DNA of 64,000 nucleotides, from contig NC_065531.1 of assembly GCF_020184175.1 (NCBI RefSeq), forward strand, positions 81,934,604 to 81,998,603, in the 5' to 3' direction. The notes under the pieces were generated by a model that was not told the DNA's origin, did no database searches, and saw only the letters and a list, made by a program, of their open reading frames with translations. This DNA is from Aphis gossypii (Eukaryota > Arthropoda > Insecta > Hemiptera > Aphididae). Below, piece after piece: positions 51,317-62,999 of this stretch; the stretch's first letter is position 1; the number at the start of each line of letters is the position of its first letter. A program made the translations under genes and the position numbers.

Positions 51317-54300
51317 CTGTATACGAATCAAAATGCGTTATTCCTATAAACGTTTTGCACTTTGTGACATAAAGAAATGTTTTATTTTCAACTCGTACAA
51401 AGGTATACAAAATCCGAATATCGTACCGTGTACCATTATGTGTATATTTATTTTATGTATTTTTGTTTTTAATAGCAGTCGTTTTATAACACGAAATAAA
51501 TCAATAGTATAACCTCACTATTGAAATGTTTTATAGCAATAACTAAAAGCATAGAAGATTTGCATAATGTTAGTGAAGTACTGAGAGTGCACATTAAAAA
51601 TGTATTTAGAACGTGAATTTAATGTATGTAAGTACTAAAAATAAAGAATTGTGAATATGAGCATCGATAGAATCAACTGCCATTAGCTATCAACTAAATT
51701 TAAAACCAATGGAATGTGAAACACCTATCTTTCAATCAATAAGTATTCGAATATTACACATCAAATCATAATTTTAATGTTTGTTTTTCACTCAAACAAT
51801 ATGAAAACAATATTAAAAATGTAATGTAATACTTTACAGAAATGTATATTTCTAAGAGAAAATCATTTTATTCTGTAACCATTGTATCACAATATAGACA
51901 AAAAATGCACATTGACACACAAAAAGTTCATAATAATTATGTGAAACAATGATATTATTCAAGCATTAAGTAATTGAGTGGGCACAACATTCTAGGTAGA
52001 TACACTTCATGAAGCTATTCGTATTTGATATCATATCAGTTATAACTTTCTTAGAAATGTTTTAAATGTAAAATGTAATATTATAATGCTGAATCCAATG
52101 GTAGGGTAGCTGAAATCACAAACAAAAAAAAAAAAAAACTTAGAACCTTGTTGTAAGAATTCGTGTGAGAATACAACTAAAGATTGCTATATTTTTTCAT
52201 AATATTTAGCAAATCTACGTGGTAAATTAAAAATATAAGTTCACAGTAAATTGTTGAGCAATGAACAATGAACATAATATTCTTTATTGATTAAAATAAA
52301 CAAATAAAGTCAACATTAAAAAAAAAATGAAACAAGTAAATAAAATTCATGTAGTATAAAACATGTATATTAATAAAGGTATGACAAATTCTTTTTACTA
52401 TATTAAAAACTATATTTTATAAGCTCTTACACTTTGTAATGTCATAGCTAAACGAAATAACTAACTTCAATGAAACTATATTAATTTTTTTTAGTATTTT
52501 GTTCTTAGCATATGCGACGTAAGTGCGCATTTTGAATTACTCTTACGGAATATTATGAAAAAATATGTCATATAAAGGACTATTAAAATATTTTTATTTG
52601 GCACTAAAAGAATTTATGAATGTTTTCATAGTTAATTATCGTATAGGAACAAAAAGTTTTTTTTTTTTTTTTGGCGCACATTTTATTTTTTTAAGTGATA
52701 AATTGTCGTTATAATATTATTTAAGTGATTGTATATTTGTCATCGAATAAATACGGTATACAATTTCTGTATTATTCAAAAATCAATTCAAAAAAATAAT
52801 AAGAATTATAAGCCTTAATTTTAATAATATTTTAACATGATTTTGAAAGTGTGTATAAAGTATACTATTATTTTTTTTGTATTATTATTTAAACGGTAAC
52901 TCATGCAGATAATATTAATACATATTTATTGTATATAATTATGCTTACTGGAAAAAAAATCTTTTTTTTTTTTTGACGCACAGTAATAATATTGAACAAA
53001 ATTCTTTTTCTCGGTAAAAAGTTATAATTTCATTCAAATTAGTAGCTGCACACACACGCTTATTCGTGCGTGTGGGTATGCATAAAAAAAAAACTTTTTG
53101 TCTAGGCAATAAAGGTAGATAGTACTTGCTTTATTCACTGAAATAGGTACATAAAAAACCTACGTCATCGGTCGACTTTTTGTTTAATTACGATTCAGTA
53201 ATTTCATAGAGCAGGTACGAATGAGAAAAAAAAATAAGGAACACCGGTTACCATTTGTTACCAACTTGTGTTTCTAACATAGCTACCTACCTACATATCT
53301 TCATCGAATTATTTCGGTTCGAGGAAAAAATTGTAAAATCGTAATATTCATAATAACATAGTGAGAAATTGTACGTGATACGGGCTGTGCAAAAATGTGA
53401 TACATATAACGTTAATGGCTCATTAAAATTAAACGGGCCAATGGCGTTGTTTAAGGAACTGTTAAATGTGTGTTTGAAGATCCACTGTTAAACTCGAAAG
53501 TTGCACGACCCGGCAATAGGAACTTATTTCCGATGTGCGAGTTGCACAATCAGTGCGCTAAATAAGACGAATTAATCGAACCGCAACAAATGCAATTAGT
53601 CGAAATATTGTTCAAATCCCATTCATATGACTACCAAATAAATGGTCGTACGTCTAAAATGTATATAAATGTAAAGGTCTTAAGAATAAATGATCATAAT
53701 AATTAATAATCCGTCGAGGCGGTGATGTGTTCGAAAAGCAAAACAAATACATTATTAACACACTTTACACAAATTAATATTCATGAGGGTGTACGTCACC
53801 TTGTATGTAATATTATAATTTATATTCTATACGTAGTGGAAAAATATTTTTCTCTGCAATCGGATGCGATTAAGCTTTAAAATAGTTTAAAATCAAATAA
53901 CAGTTAAGGAAAGAAGACAAAAAGACGAACACTAAAATTCAATATAATTGAAAAATATCACATTAGACAAACATCGTTCGCGGAGTAGATAATATTATAA
54001 TGTTCACGAGTGAAAACTATAATACGAATAAGTATTTTCAAAAGTGAATATAGTAAGTTAAGGTTTAATAATACGTTTGAATGTTAATACGTTATATGTA
54101 AGTAAAAAAAATTGTTTAAATTTGTATGACGTGCGAACCAATCTTTCCCCATGATAGGTACTCACACTATGAATAATTGTGGTTAGTTTCTGAGGGTTTA
54201 GTACTACCTACGTCTTATGCCAGATGACACCTGTCACATACATTAAAGCGTAAACTGGTTATTTGATTTTCGACTATTTTTTCAGGTACAATTCCTTCGC

Positions 54301-54750
54301 CCAAAATGATTTTACTTTTTTTGATCATATTATATAAAATGCTAAAATATTTTTTTTCTTTTCTTCTAAAAATAATTGCATTTTTATTTTTCTCCCTTGG
54401 TTTCATGTTCAATGTTTTATGAAGCATTGTCTCAAAATCAGTTTAACAAAGCCATTTAGCATTACTCAGAAATTGTTAGATAAGCTTTCAACACAAACAA
54501 ATATAAATGCATAATATATTTTTTATCTTTTTACATTTTGTTACCATATCTCAGAGGCAAGGATAATAATTATTCAAAACAGATAGATAATGGATTGTAG
54601 ACAATAATTTATTAAACTTTGTATTAATTTCATTAGATTTGATGAACGTCATAGTCGCATTAAAGAGTTTTTTTCTAATTACGCGATGATATACCGTTAA
54701 AGAAAAATGATAACATGACTTTACAAGCGCTGACGATAGTATCAGTGAAA
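51317..54750. other. AT-rich non-coding region
   Basis: If the exon at 50947-51316 is real, part of this is its upstream intron. Long A and T runs (near 52123, 52660 and 52964) and a GTGTGTGCG/CGCACAC-like patch near 53049-53077 are seen. The frame 54215-54427 (minus) is AT-rich noise. No donor could be paired with the exon. Confidence 0.45.
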
Positions 54751-54827
54751 TTTAAAAGCGGAGAGACGTCAGAGCGAAGAAGTGATATTCTAACATGATT
54801 TCGAAATAAAACTTTTCGTGAAATCTT

Positions 54828-55226
54828 CTAAGTCTCGTTTGGCAACAAATCCACAGCATTAAACTTGCCAACGATTTGTACAGCGGGTAATAGTGGCGAA
54901 AGATTACACGTACGCCGCGATCGTTCCTGTGTGCAATATCTCCAATATGGTTTATCGTCAACCGCGTGCGACGACGGCTCGGCGTACATCCCAAACAATA
55001 GGCGTGAGTAAAAGAAATACGCGGGTCCTCGAGGGTCGGTCGGTGAAATATCGCCACAACGTTATGGATTTCTATCCGGAAAAACGTAAACGTAGAATTT
55101 ATCATAAACACCGCTCCGGAGAGGGCCTTCGACGTACAATAAAAATATGATACGTGCACATTTATCGTCACAAAGGCGCTTTTCGTGAATACAGATATTG
55201 TCAACAAGATTATTACTGTACGACAT
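54828..55226 (-). pseudogene. protein-like frame with one stop, strand uncertain
   Basis: Starting at ATG 55226 the minus strand reads MSYSNNLVDNICIHEKRL and VEGPLRSGVYDKFYVYVF to DRNP, then a TAA at 55064-55062. It continues in the same frame through PYWRYCTQERSRRTCN and NAVDLLPNET to a TAG at 54830-54828. D/E content and pyrimidine-ending codons in the first half favour coding. However, another minus frame is open for 151 codons (54752-55207), and the plus strand (54893-55150, and beyond its stop to about 55259) is also open and basic. The block is clearly unlike its AT-rich flanks, so it is probably a gene, a decayed gene or an old insertion. No family is recognised. Confidence 0.3.
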
Positions 55227-56061
55227 TACGTCGAGAGAGACTAAAATATCTTAGGAAATAATGATAACCGCCCGCAATAATGTACACAGTCGATTCGATA
55301 AATTGTGGCCTGTGGGCGGTGTTCTAAATGAACGTAATATTATCAATTGACTGGGAAATTGTCGGTACATATCGATTGTATATTATAAATATAATTATTA
55401 TATTGTGATAACGAAAATGATCGACACGCCCGTCGTCATTATCTAAATAATAATTGTTCAATTTTACACGTAGGTGTGAGTTTAGTAGTTTATACGAGGT
55501 TATTATCACTCTTTGGGTTTTATTTTTCATTGCGTTGACGCAGTACCTTTTTGCCCGTGACTGTATAAATTATGCATTATAAAGAGTGATGTGGTTTACT
55601 TTGAATTTTAGAGGGAAAAATGTTTCATAATATTATACATTAGGCTATTTATTTTTCATAATTTTTTTGTATGATGATTAAATTGTTATTGGTAGATAGA
55701 TAATACATTATTATACGTTACCTATATTCAAATGTTAAAATACGTCTCTTTGTGTTGAAATTAGAAAACAAACATAAATCATACCGTTTGACTTGATCTA
55801 ACCTATTGGTCTAAGTAATACATTATATTGAGTGATTCTTTTACCACACAAAATTCATTATTTAAAATCTATTAAAGTTTTCGAAAATATTTTGAAACAT
55901 AATTTCCAGCCAAATTAAAACAACATTTTTGTTATGCAATAATATATTTTTTTATTTTTTAACATTTTAAGTTTTTATTTAATGAAAGAAACATACATTA
56001 ATTATTTTTTTATATTCTGAAGCAGAATATTTTTCGGAGTGTACATAAAAATTTAAATTCA

Positions 56062-56232
56062 GATGGGTAGTTTATGAGTTATAAGAATTTAAAGTTTTGG
56101 TGAGCAGAGTAGTAGACCATAATTTTGAGGGGGATCCACATACCACTCCACTCCACCAACCTAAGTTTTGAATATTTATAAGTTATAGCTGATGAGTAGT
56201 TTATGAGTTATAACTCATAAACTACTCATCAG
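56062..56232. repeat. triplicated unit including a perfect 44-nt palindrome
   Basis: The segment 56189-56232 is a perfect palindrome: CTGATGAGTAGTTTATGAGT and so on, 22 bp per arm with no loop. A third copy of the arm lies at 56062-56084, in direct orientation with the left arm and one mismatch in 23. Weaker symmetry (GAATATTTATA against its inverse) continues outside the palindrome. This looks like the hairpin end of an interspersed element or an array of inverted units. The family is not identified. Confidence 0.75.
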
Positions 56233-57668
56233 TTTCAATATGAATATTTCGTCATTGCCTAGGAAATCGTATTTATTTTTTTATTTTCAATATAGTACCG
56301 GATAATATTGCAAGGCGTACGTATAGTATGCACAACAAAGAATTCGACAATGCTACTTTTTCGCATGATAATTAAACGTGACTATTTTATGCGATACAAT
56401 TCGGTGTTATCAGCAAATAAATCATTTTCACTAAATTGTTTATACCTATAGAACAGAACAATGAAAAAAAAAGAGAGAAAAGCAGTAGTTCGTTAGTCAG
56501 CGATGAACATATCTTTTTTTATTTTTATAAATAATCGTAATACATAAATAAGAATATAATATAATAGGTACTATAATAATACCGAGTATATTACATTTTA
56601 TTCATGAATGTTTTTTGTGACAAAAATTATTTTTCTGATAATAAATAATGAGTTTATATTTTTTGAACAATAGACAATGGTTTGTATTCTTATTATTAAT
56701 TAAAATATTTATAACATAAATTATCGATTTTTTTATGCTTTGTATTACTTGGAAAATTAAAGTATGTTCTTTGATTTTCTAATTATTTGATTTTTAATAT
56801 TGTATACAATGTCAATTATTATTAGTTTTTGAATGAGAGTACAATATCCATCCACTAGCAACGCTTAAGGACCTTTAGAATATCCTAAACTAATTATTAT
56901 TATTACAAATGTAATGAAATAAATAAAAAATACATAAGGACAAAATGTGTTTTAATAATTAAAAATTATAGAAAAGAAAATGTTTAGAGTTTAATTTATT
57001 TAATTTAGTTTATATTTTTTTAATTTGACCCCATTGTCAATATTACACGTGTACTAATCTGTGTATTTATTACAATATGCGCCAAAACTTTTTTCATTAT
57101 TTTCCAATTAGTTAATCAAGATTAATTACATAACAGGAATACAGGATACACGTTATGTTTCTTATTTAATACTAGGTATAACTTGATTCGATGTTTTATA
57201 AATTTAAAAACTACTAAAATGAATGAACACAAAATTTAAATATATTCCAGAGTACCTACCTACTGTAAATAGAGCTTCCGGTTTATAGTGTTATGTTAAT
57301 ATATGAATATTATAAAAACTAAGTTGAACTTATACCTTTATGTTGTACAGATCATGACACATATTAAAATTTAAAAAACCACATTCTGAGAACGACGTCA
57401 CTAATATAGGTGGTTTGTTTACTTCCACTTATAATTATAAGTATAACTTTATAATATATTTTTATAAATTATACTTATTTTATATTTCTTTCAAAAAAAA
57501 AAAAAATAATAATAATAAGAATAATAAAAAAAATTGATCTTCATGACATGAACTTCCCATGATATTTATATGCGATTTAATGTAGCTCCTTATTAAAATG
57601 ATTAATCGGCCTAAAATGTTAAAAAAAATATCTGACTTTTACGATAATACTGTGTTTTAAAAAAATGA

Positions 57669-57688
57669 GGAGGAAGGAAGGAAGGAAG
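57669..57688. repeat. GGAA microsatellite
   Basis: Five AAGG/GGAA units. Tandem GGAA can bind ETS-type factors in animals, but no function is implied here. Confidence 0.8.
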
Positions 57689-57722
57689 TATATTCCAATG
57701 TATCTAAATGTAATATGTTTGA

Positions 57723-57953
57723 ATTGTAGGCTGTGTAGTTATTGATTTCGAAGTTAAACAAATATTAGTCTCAAATATTGAATGGCGATTTTGCTACATA
57801 ACTATTAAACTGGTTAGAAAAATACCAAATACTGAAATATTGTTAACAAAAATTATTGATTTTAAATTTATCGTCGATTTAAAACCTGTAAGGTATATTT
57901 TATCGTTTCACCCTCGTATAAAAAATACTTATACGTATAGTAGTTATAAATAA
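57723..57953 (+). CDS. weak coding-like frame, possible exon
   Basis: Open for 76 codons after an acceptor-like TTTGAATTGTAG ending at 57728. It reads VVIDFEVKQILVSNIEWRF, later IPNTEILLTKIIDFKFIVDL, and ends HPRIKNTYTYSSYK. There is no ATG near the left border. Length alone is at chance level for this composition. Balanced charge and adjacency to other protein-like frames are the only support. Confidence 0.15.
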   Translation: MVGCVVIDFEVKQILVSNIEWRFCYITIKLVRKIPNTEILLTKIIDFKFIVDLKPVRYILSFHPRIKNTYTYSSYK

Positions 57954-58073
57954 AATGTATACTGTATACAAGTATCGCATTATTGTGAAATATTGCAGTG
58001 TTGACATTTATATTGAGATATACGTACAATTATTGATACAAGTATTAAAGTCCTTTCTTTATTCATTTCTTAG

Positions 58074-58200
58074 GAAGAGGTTTATTAGTGTAGTGTGCGC
58101 ACGACGCCAAATTATGATATTTGAAGATGAACGTATATATACTACAGAAATGTGTCACGCAGACGCACAGTATATATATTGTGATATTAAATGTTCATAA
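58074..58200 (+). CDS. candidate terminal exon
   Basis: A good acceptor (CCTTTCTTTATTCATTTCTTAG, ending at 58073) is followed by an open frame: KRFISVVCARRQIMIFEDER, then MCHADAQYIYC and DIKCS, stopping at TAA 58198-58200. The same frame is open back to an ATG at 57955, so an unspliced 81-residue ORF is the alternative. An ATTAAA word lies within the palindrome 27 bases downstream. The product is unknown. Confidence 0.25.
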
Positions 58201-58221
58201 AAACGTCATATGTCTTTTTAA

Positions 58222-58238
58222 GTAACATTAAATGTTAC
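58222..58238. repeat. 17-nt palindrome between convergent stops
   Basis: GTAACATT-A-AATGTTAC: an 8-bp stem around a single base. It lies between the plus-strand stop at 58200 and overlaps the minus-strand stop at 58230-58228, and it contains ATTAAA, a minor polyadenylation signal. Confidence 0.6.
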
Positions 58239-58419
58239 ACATCGAAAGTACTTCAGTCATCATTTGACAGTTAAACTCCTCGTTATGACTGAAGAGTTTG
58301 AAAAAGAAGAAACGTTCGTTTAGTACCTTCGTTCGGTTTTTGATGGTAGGTAGCGGCAAAAACCAATACTCTTCGTATTCCCAATGGTCCTTATATATTC
58401 CATGTAAGTACAAATACAA
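58228..58419 (-). CDS. weak coding-like frame, convergent to the plus-strand candidate
   Basis: The 63-codon frame has no ATG start. From an AG at about 58400 it reads DHWEYEEYWFLPLPTIKNRT, VLNERFFFFKLFSHNEEFN and MMTEVLSMCNI. D/E content is about 13%. It would be a terminal exon of a minus-strand gene ending 27 bases from the opposing stop. It cannot be decided which strand, if either, is real. The product is unknown. Confidence 0.2.
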   Translation of the reverse strand: MYLYLHGIYKDHWEYEEYWFLPLPTIKNRTKVLNERFFFFKLFSHNEEFNCQMMTEVLSMCNI

Positions 58420-58775
58420 TTTAATTTAAAACTAAAAATAGAAATTGTATTTTACATTTATATGCAACGTTTAAGGGAACCGAATTTGTAATAATTCTTA
58501 GTTAATAATTGATATGTTTTTTGTAATTTTAATCGATACAATAGACATATTTTATAGTGGTTGTCGTACGTTTTAAAGACATAAATGATCAACCATAATG
58601 TCTAATCAGACGATAACGTCCATATAAACCATTCGATGCAATTACAGAAAATCGTTATAATATCACATTGTTTGTGAGAAAAAAATATAGTTCATTGGTG
58701 AAAATAAATTGTTTCACGATGGGCGATAGCTGTTGTTAGTCGTTTAAACACACTAGCTATTAAACGCATAAAAAA

Positions 58776-58985
58776 ATGGAATCCATTTACACCCTTTGCG
58801 AGGAAAAAAATAAAAATATCGATTATGAGTCATATTTTAAAATAATGTGAGATTTTGATTACGTTCAATCTTACATTGTCGAAAAAGACGTTTTATGGTT
58901 CGGTATACATCAAACTAGGTATTATTTATATATTCATACAGATTTTATGGATAATGCGTTATTGGAATTTTCGGCAACGGTATAA
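58776..58985 (+). pseudogene. ATG-started protein-like frame with one internal stop
   Basis: ATG 58776 reads MESIYTLCEEKNKNIDYESY to FKIM, then TGA at 58848-58850. It continues in frame through DFDYVQSYIVEKDVLWFGIH and HTDFMDNALLEFSATV to TAA 58983-58985. About 17% of residues are D or E, against about 5% expected for random DNA of this composition, and an in-frame TAA just before the ATG sets the start. This suggests a once-coding sequence with a single nonsense change, or a spliced gene whose exon border lies near the TGA. No family is recognised. Confidence 0.3.
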
Positions 58986-59157
58986 TATAAATATACGATT
59001 CGGTATTAAAGTTTAACATTCAAAGATAAGTGGATAAATATTTAAATAAATGTGAATGGAATATCATGGTTTTATTCGACATATTTACTTAGATCGTGCT
59101 CCATAATGTATAGATTCTAGGTCAATCATATATTTATTTCTCAAGTTCGGTGGATAT

Positions 59158-59379
59158 TTAATATAATATGTATATAACTAAAAATCTTTTTGATAACAAA
59201 TTCAATAATAGATTCATAACGAGATTTCCATTTCCTATCATACGGGACACGAAATCTGTATATGTATAATTTGTTATGTCACGCAACAAAGAATAAAAAA
59301 TGAAAAAATAATCTACTGTATTGATCATACAGGATATTTCTTTTAACAAAATTGTACCTTGATAATAACAACAACTCAT
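59158..59379 (-). CDS. weak coding-like frame
   Basis: ATG 59379 starts MSCCYYQGTILLKEISCM, and the frame ends in a Leu/Asn-rich tail (NLVMNLLLNLLSKRFLVIY). An acceptor-like ATACATATACAG precedes DFVSRMIGNGN, so it could be an exon. The composition is mostly that of AT-rich chance frames. Confidence 0.13.
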   Translation of the reverse strand: MSCCYYQGTILLKEISCMINTVDYFFIFYSLLRDITNYTYTDFVSRMIGNGNLVMNLLLNLLSKRFLVIYILY

Positions 59380-59903
59380 TGAATTTAATTTTTCTTTATT
59401 CTGTAGAATTATATTTTTGATAAAAGAGGCTTATTTTTTTTTCTAATATTCTTAATAGAATTAAAGGGTCTAAGAAAATAATTCTTGTTTCTAAGAAAAA
59501 AATTTAATCATAAACGTCCATGAAAAAAATGCTCATTTTTTAATTATTAACGAAAATAAAAGAATCGCTTTCCTTAAACCAGTATACAAATTAAACCGTT
59601 ATTTATTTCAAGTATGGAATATGCAATAATAAATCGATAAAAGCATAAGACTAATAATTGCATCTACGTAATTGGTTTAGATTTGTATTTTATGAAATGC
59701 TTTTACTAAATATCTTATAATATAATATAATACTTATTTCACATTCACTGGTGTATAAATATCAAAATAATTTGATAATGATAAATCATAAGGTCATACA
59801 TGCATTATTGTAGTTTAAATATACGTTATAATGGCATGGAATATTTATACAAACCATAAATGCACAATTAATTTTGTCAAAACCAATTCAAATCAATACG
59901 TTT

Positions 59904-60046
59904 TTACGATTTACATTTTTCACACCAGTTGCATCTCGCAAATACTGCGGTTACGTAGAACGAATTGATACGTTCTAGTAAAAAATGTTCAATCGTATTC
60001 AAGATAACTCGACATGTATTTAATAGTAAGGGTAGGTATTTGATTG
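59904..60046 (-). CDS. weak terminal-exon candidate
   Basis: A good acceptor-like run (CATTTTTTCTATAG, ending at 60047) is followed by 46 open codons: IKYLPLLLNTCRVILNTIEH, ERINSFYVTAVFARCNWC, ending EKCKS and TAA. It is less AT-biased than the flanks. No partner exon or family is known. Confidence 0.15.
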
Positions 60047-62577
60047 CTATAGAAAAAATGTTTGTTCAACTTTTTTTTAATTCTTCTATGTACTTATTTA
60101 ATAACATACGCGTTTTATAAGTTTTAAATAGTTAATTGTTATTTATTTATAAATTATAATCACTTTTATTTATAATATACTTATTATGATTTAAGGTTCT
60201 AGGAATACTAAAAAAAAAAAATAATAATATTATTTTGCTTATGCATGCTATACTTACATGTAAATATGTATTTTAAAACTGGATTATAATATGTAATATT
60301 TCATATTTTCAAAAGCGCATATTTATAAGCCTACCTTTTTGTACGATTTTCATAAAACCATTTCCTTTACTCTGACCGCAGTCACGTAAATTTGGTTTAA
60401 TTTATTTTTACCTTAACAATCCAGCTATATAACTATTCGCGTTTAAGGTGAAATTGTTTTAAAAGAATGAATTGGTTTTCATCGGAATATAATTATTCAG
60501 TCAAACGGTATAATAATACATTTTAACGCGCTGGGTATGACAAACGAAAATATTACTGGCTTTCAAATTTGTGATTTTTTCCTTCTATTAACACGAAATA
60601 ATCTTAATTATTATTACGTCTATGTGTAATATAATAAAACCCCGTTTATCATAATGCAAAAAGAGAAAAAAATATACTCGACGGTTGAACGTAGAACCCT
60701 GCTTAACCTGTGTGGCGCATGTGTTCGCAATCCATCTTATTAATCTATATTTTGATCATACTTGTATAATATTATCTCATATCTAGTGGTTACGTTTGTG
60801 TCTATCTAACTCCATGGCATCACTCGTTTCATCATCTCTTCACCGGTAACATCTCGTAGGTGACTCTCATTTATCACTCTCTCTCTCTCTCTCTCTTATC
60901 ATTTCCGTCACTCGCCTTGCTAAATGACTTGTTTTCCTCCACTCGGTTTACCTCGACGCTCCGACTCTGTATTATTATGCTGATTACTGTTTATTTACCA
61001 CGTATAATGTAATACGCTTGAGCTTATATTTTTATCCATAAATTTATGTTTTAATTTACCTTCAATCATTTTTTTTTTTTTTTTGTTGATAATATACCAA
61101 TACTAATATGCTATATAGGTACTGTAGGTAAGCAGTCAGTACTTGTTTAAGGTTTTTCTTTTTTAGAGGACGATTATTTTAATTTATATCCCTTAGTTAA
61201 TCTATTATTTTTATTTAGGTTTTAAGCAGAGCGTTATTGTTTTATTTTATGATAAATACTTAAGCACATTTTAAAACATCACCGTTTATTTTAAACAAAA
61301 TCGTTTTTTTCCTTTTTTTAGGTCAAAAAGTACTAAATAAATTTTGTGTTAAGTGTCTGAAATATTTTCATACGTACATTAGGTGTTAAAGTAGTGTTTA
61401 AGTTTACTTTTATCGATTATAACGTTAAAAAATGCATGATACTGATAACGTGTTGGAAATACGGAAAATACAATGAGTAGATATAAATAATTTATGTTAT
61501 AGTATATTACACCTATAATATGTTAAATTAGTTATTTGATTTATTTATCGATTCTAATTAATTATACATAATTGTCTTGAATCAAATGTGTAAGAGGTAC
61601 TCTGAGTTTTATCAATTATTTTTCTTAATTGTAAAATATTAACACTGAATGGTTGAATAATTAATAAATTAATAAAAGGAATTGGTGTATTTTGCATTTG
61701 TATATTAACATTTAGTAGAGATTCAATATAGGTAATTCATTATGATCATACAATTGTGGTTTGTGAACTGCCTATAGACATATAATTTAATTAACTCGGA
61801 TTATCTTCATAAATAAATGTAATCGAATGACGAAGAATTCGAGTATTAATTAATTGGTCCAACGTTTTGGAAAATTTACTAGACATTTTCATTATGAACA
61901 AAAATGTTTAAATTGTAGGAATATGATAAAGTGTAGCAATACAGTATTTTTAATGAATAGTAGACAAATAGAAATCCATATTTTGCGGGTAGAGGCACGA
62001 TAAAATACGCGTATTATATCATTTCAATGTATATGTTAATCATTTTATTAACATTTATATTGTACCAAGTGCTTTAAAAATAGTAATAATAATAATCATT
62101 ATCCATTTATTCGTTGTTGATGTTGTTTTTTTTTTTTTTTTTAAAAAAGAACATTTCAACACGTGCTATTAAATATATTTCTAATGTTTTATAACCGAAA
62201 CCGAGTTCCGGTCTTATGCAAATAAATCCTTACGATAAGTATAATTAATATTTTTTTTAAAAAAAAAACAAGTTTTACACAGTACTAAAATAAATAATAT
62301 ACCAAAAAATATGAGTCTAAATTATTATGGCACTATCACTGCACGTTTTTGTGTACTTTTGAAATATTCCGAAACAAGTAACAAGTCAACCGCTAACATA
62401 CTCAAAGGCCACCAAGCTTAAGCTTAAAGTTTTGGCTTAATTGCCTAGCATTTAATCCGTTAATATCATGCGTGGTCGATATACCTACGTGACTGGCGAG
62501 TAAACACGTATAGGCGTATATAATATATACTAATAAATTATACACACATTCCACAGTTTGTAATACTCATTAAATAT
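60047..62577. other. AT-rich non-coding region
   Basis: No gene is seen. It holds a pyrimidine-rich patch at 60780-60970 with a CT microsatellite, a poly-T run at about 61069-61084, another at about 62127-62141 and an AAT-C-ATT junction at about 62081-62102. Confidence 0.5.
60877..60896. repeat. CT microsatellite
   Basis: About ten CT units inside a pyrimidine-rich pocket. Confidence 0.9.
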
Positions 62578-62787
62578 TTAAACCCCTTTATGATGTCGAT
62601 TAGTTAATTGTCGGATACCTTGTACTTCACTAAAATAAAAATAAAAAAAGCACATTTCGTCGACTTGAGTTATCCCCGAATGTTTTGTCACGCTCCCCGT
62701 CCAGCGTTTTATCGTGACTAATATTTTATTAAAATAACACGGAAACTTGTGTGCAAACGCACATTTATTCGGGTTACGTTGGCCCAA
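62578..62787 (-). CDS. weak coding-like frame
   Basis: The frame reads GQRNPNKCAFAHKFPCYFNK, then TIKRWTGSVTKHSGITQVDE, a T-rich run giving FFYFYF, and EVQGIRQLTNRHHKGV before TAA. The T-rich run ends in a strong acceptor-like TTTTATTTTTATTTTAG, so the last 17 codons could be a terminal exon. The overlapping frame from an ATG near 62803 (MFDYARWANVTRIN) is an alternative. The product is unknown. Confidence 0.15.
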   Translation of the reverse strand: MGQRNPNKCAFAHKFPCYFNKILVTIKRWTGSVTKHSGITQVDEMCFFYFYFSEVQGIRQLTNRHHKGV

Positions 62788-62999
62788 CGAGCGTAATCAA
62801 ACATGGCAATAATATCAGGCCGTGCATCAAATAAATATCCGGTGATATTAGTTACGTAGATAATATTATTGCGTCGTATCTATTCCGACGAGTGATTACG
62901 AATGTTTAACACGAATATTCAAAACGTAGAAAATAATATGTAGGTACCTACCTACGAGCAACGGCGATTTACAGCCGGGTAAAAATGTTAAATAAAAAA

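Larger units (their letters stand above)
55227..57722. other. AT-rich non-coding region with palindromic repeat
   Basis: Apart from the palindrome and its related unit at 56062-56232, this is AT-rich sequence. The frame at 55324-55530 (minus) is not convincing. A GC-richer phrase at 56124-56162 (GGGGGATCC with CCACTCCACTCCACC) lies between the repeat units and may belong to the same element. Confidence 0.5.

Noticed and set aside
53600..53630. TTCAAATCC word resembling a tRNA T-arm
   Set aside because: No matching D-arm, anticodon arm or acceptor stem can be drawn. No tRNA was found anywhere in the window.
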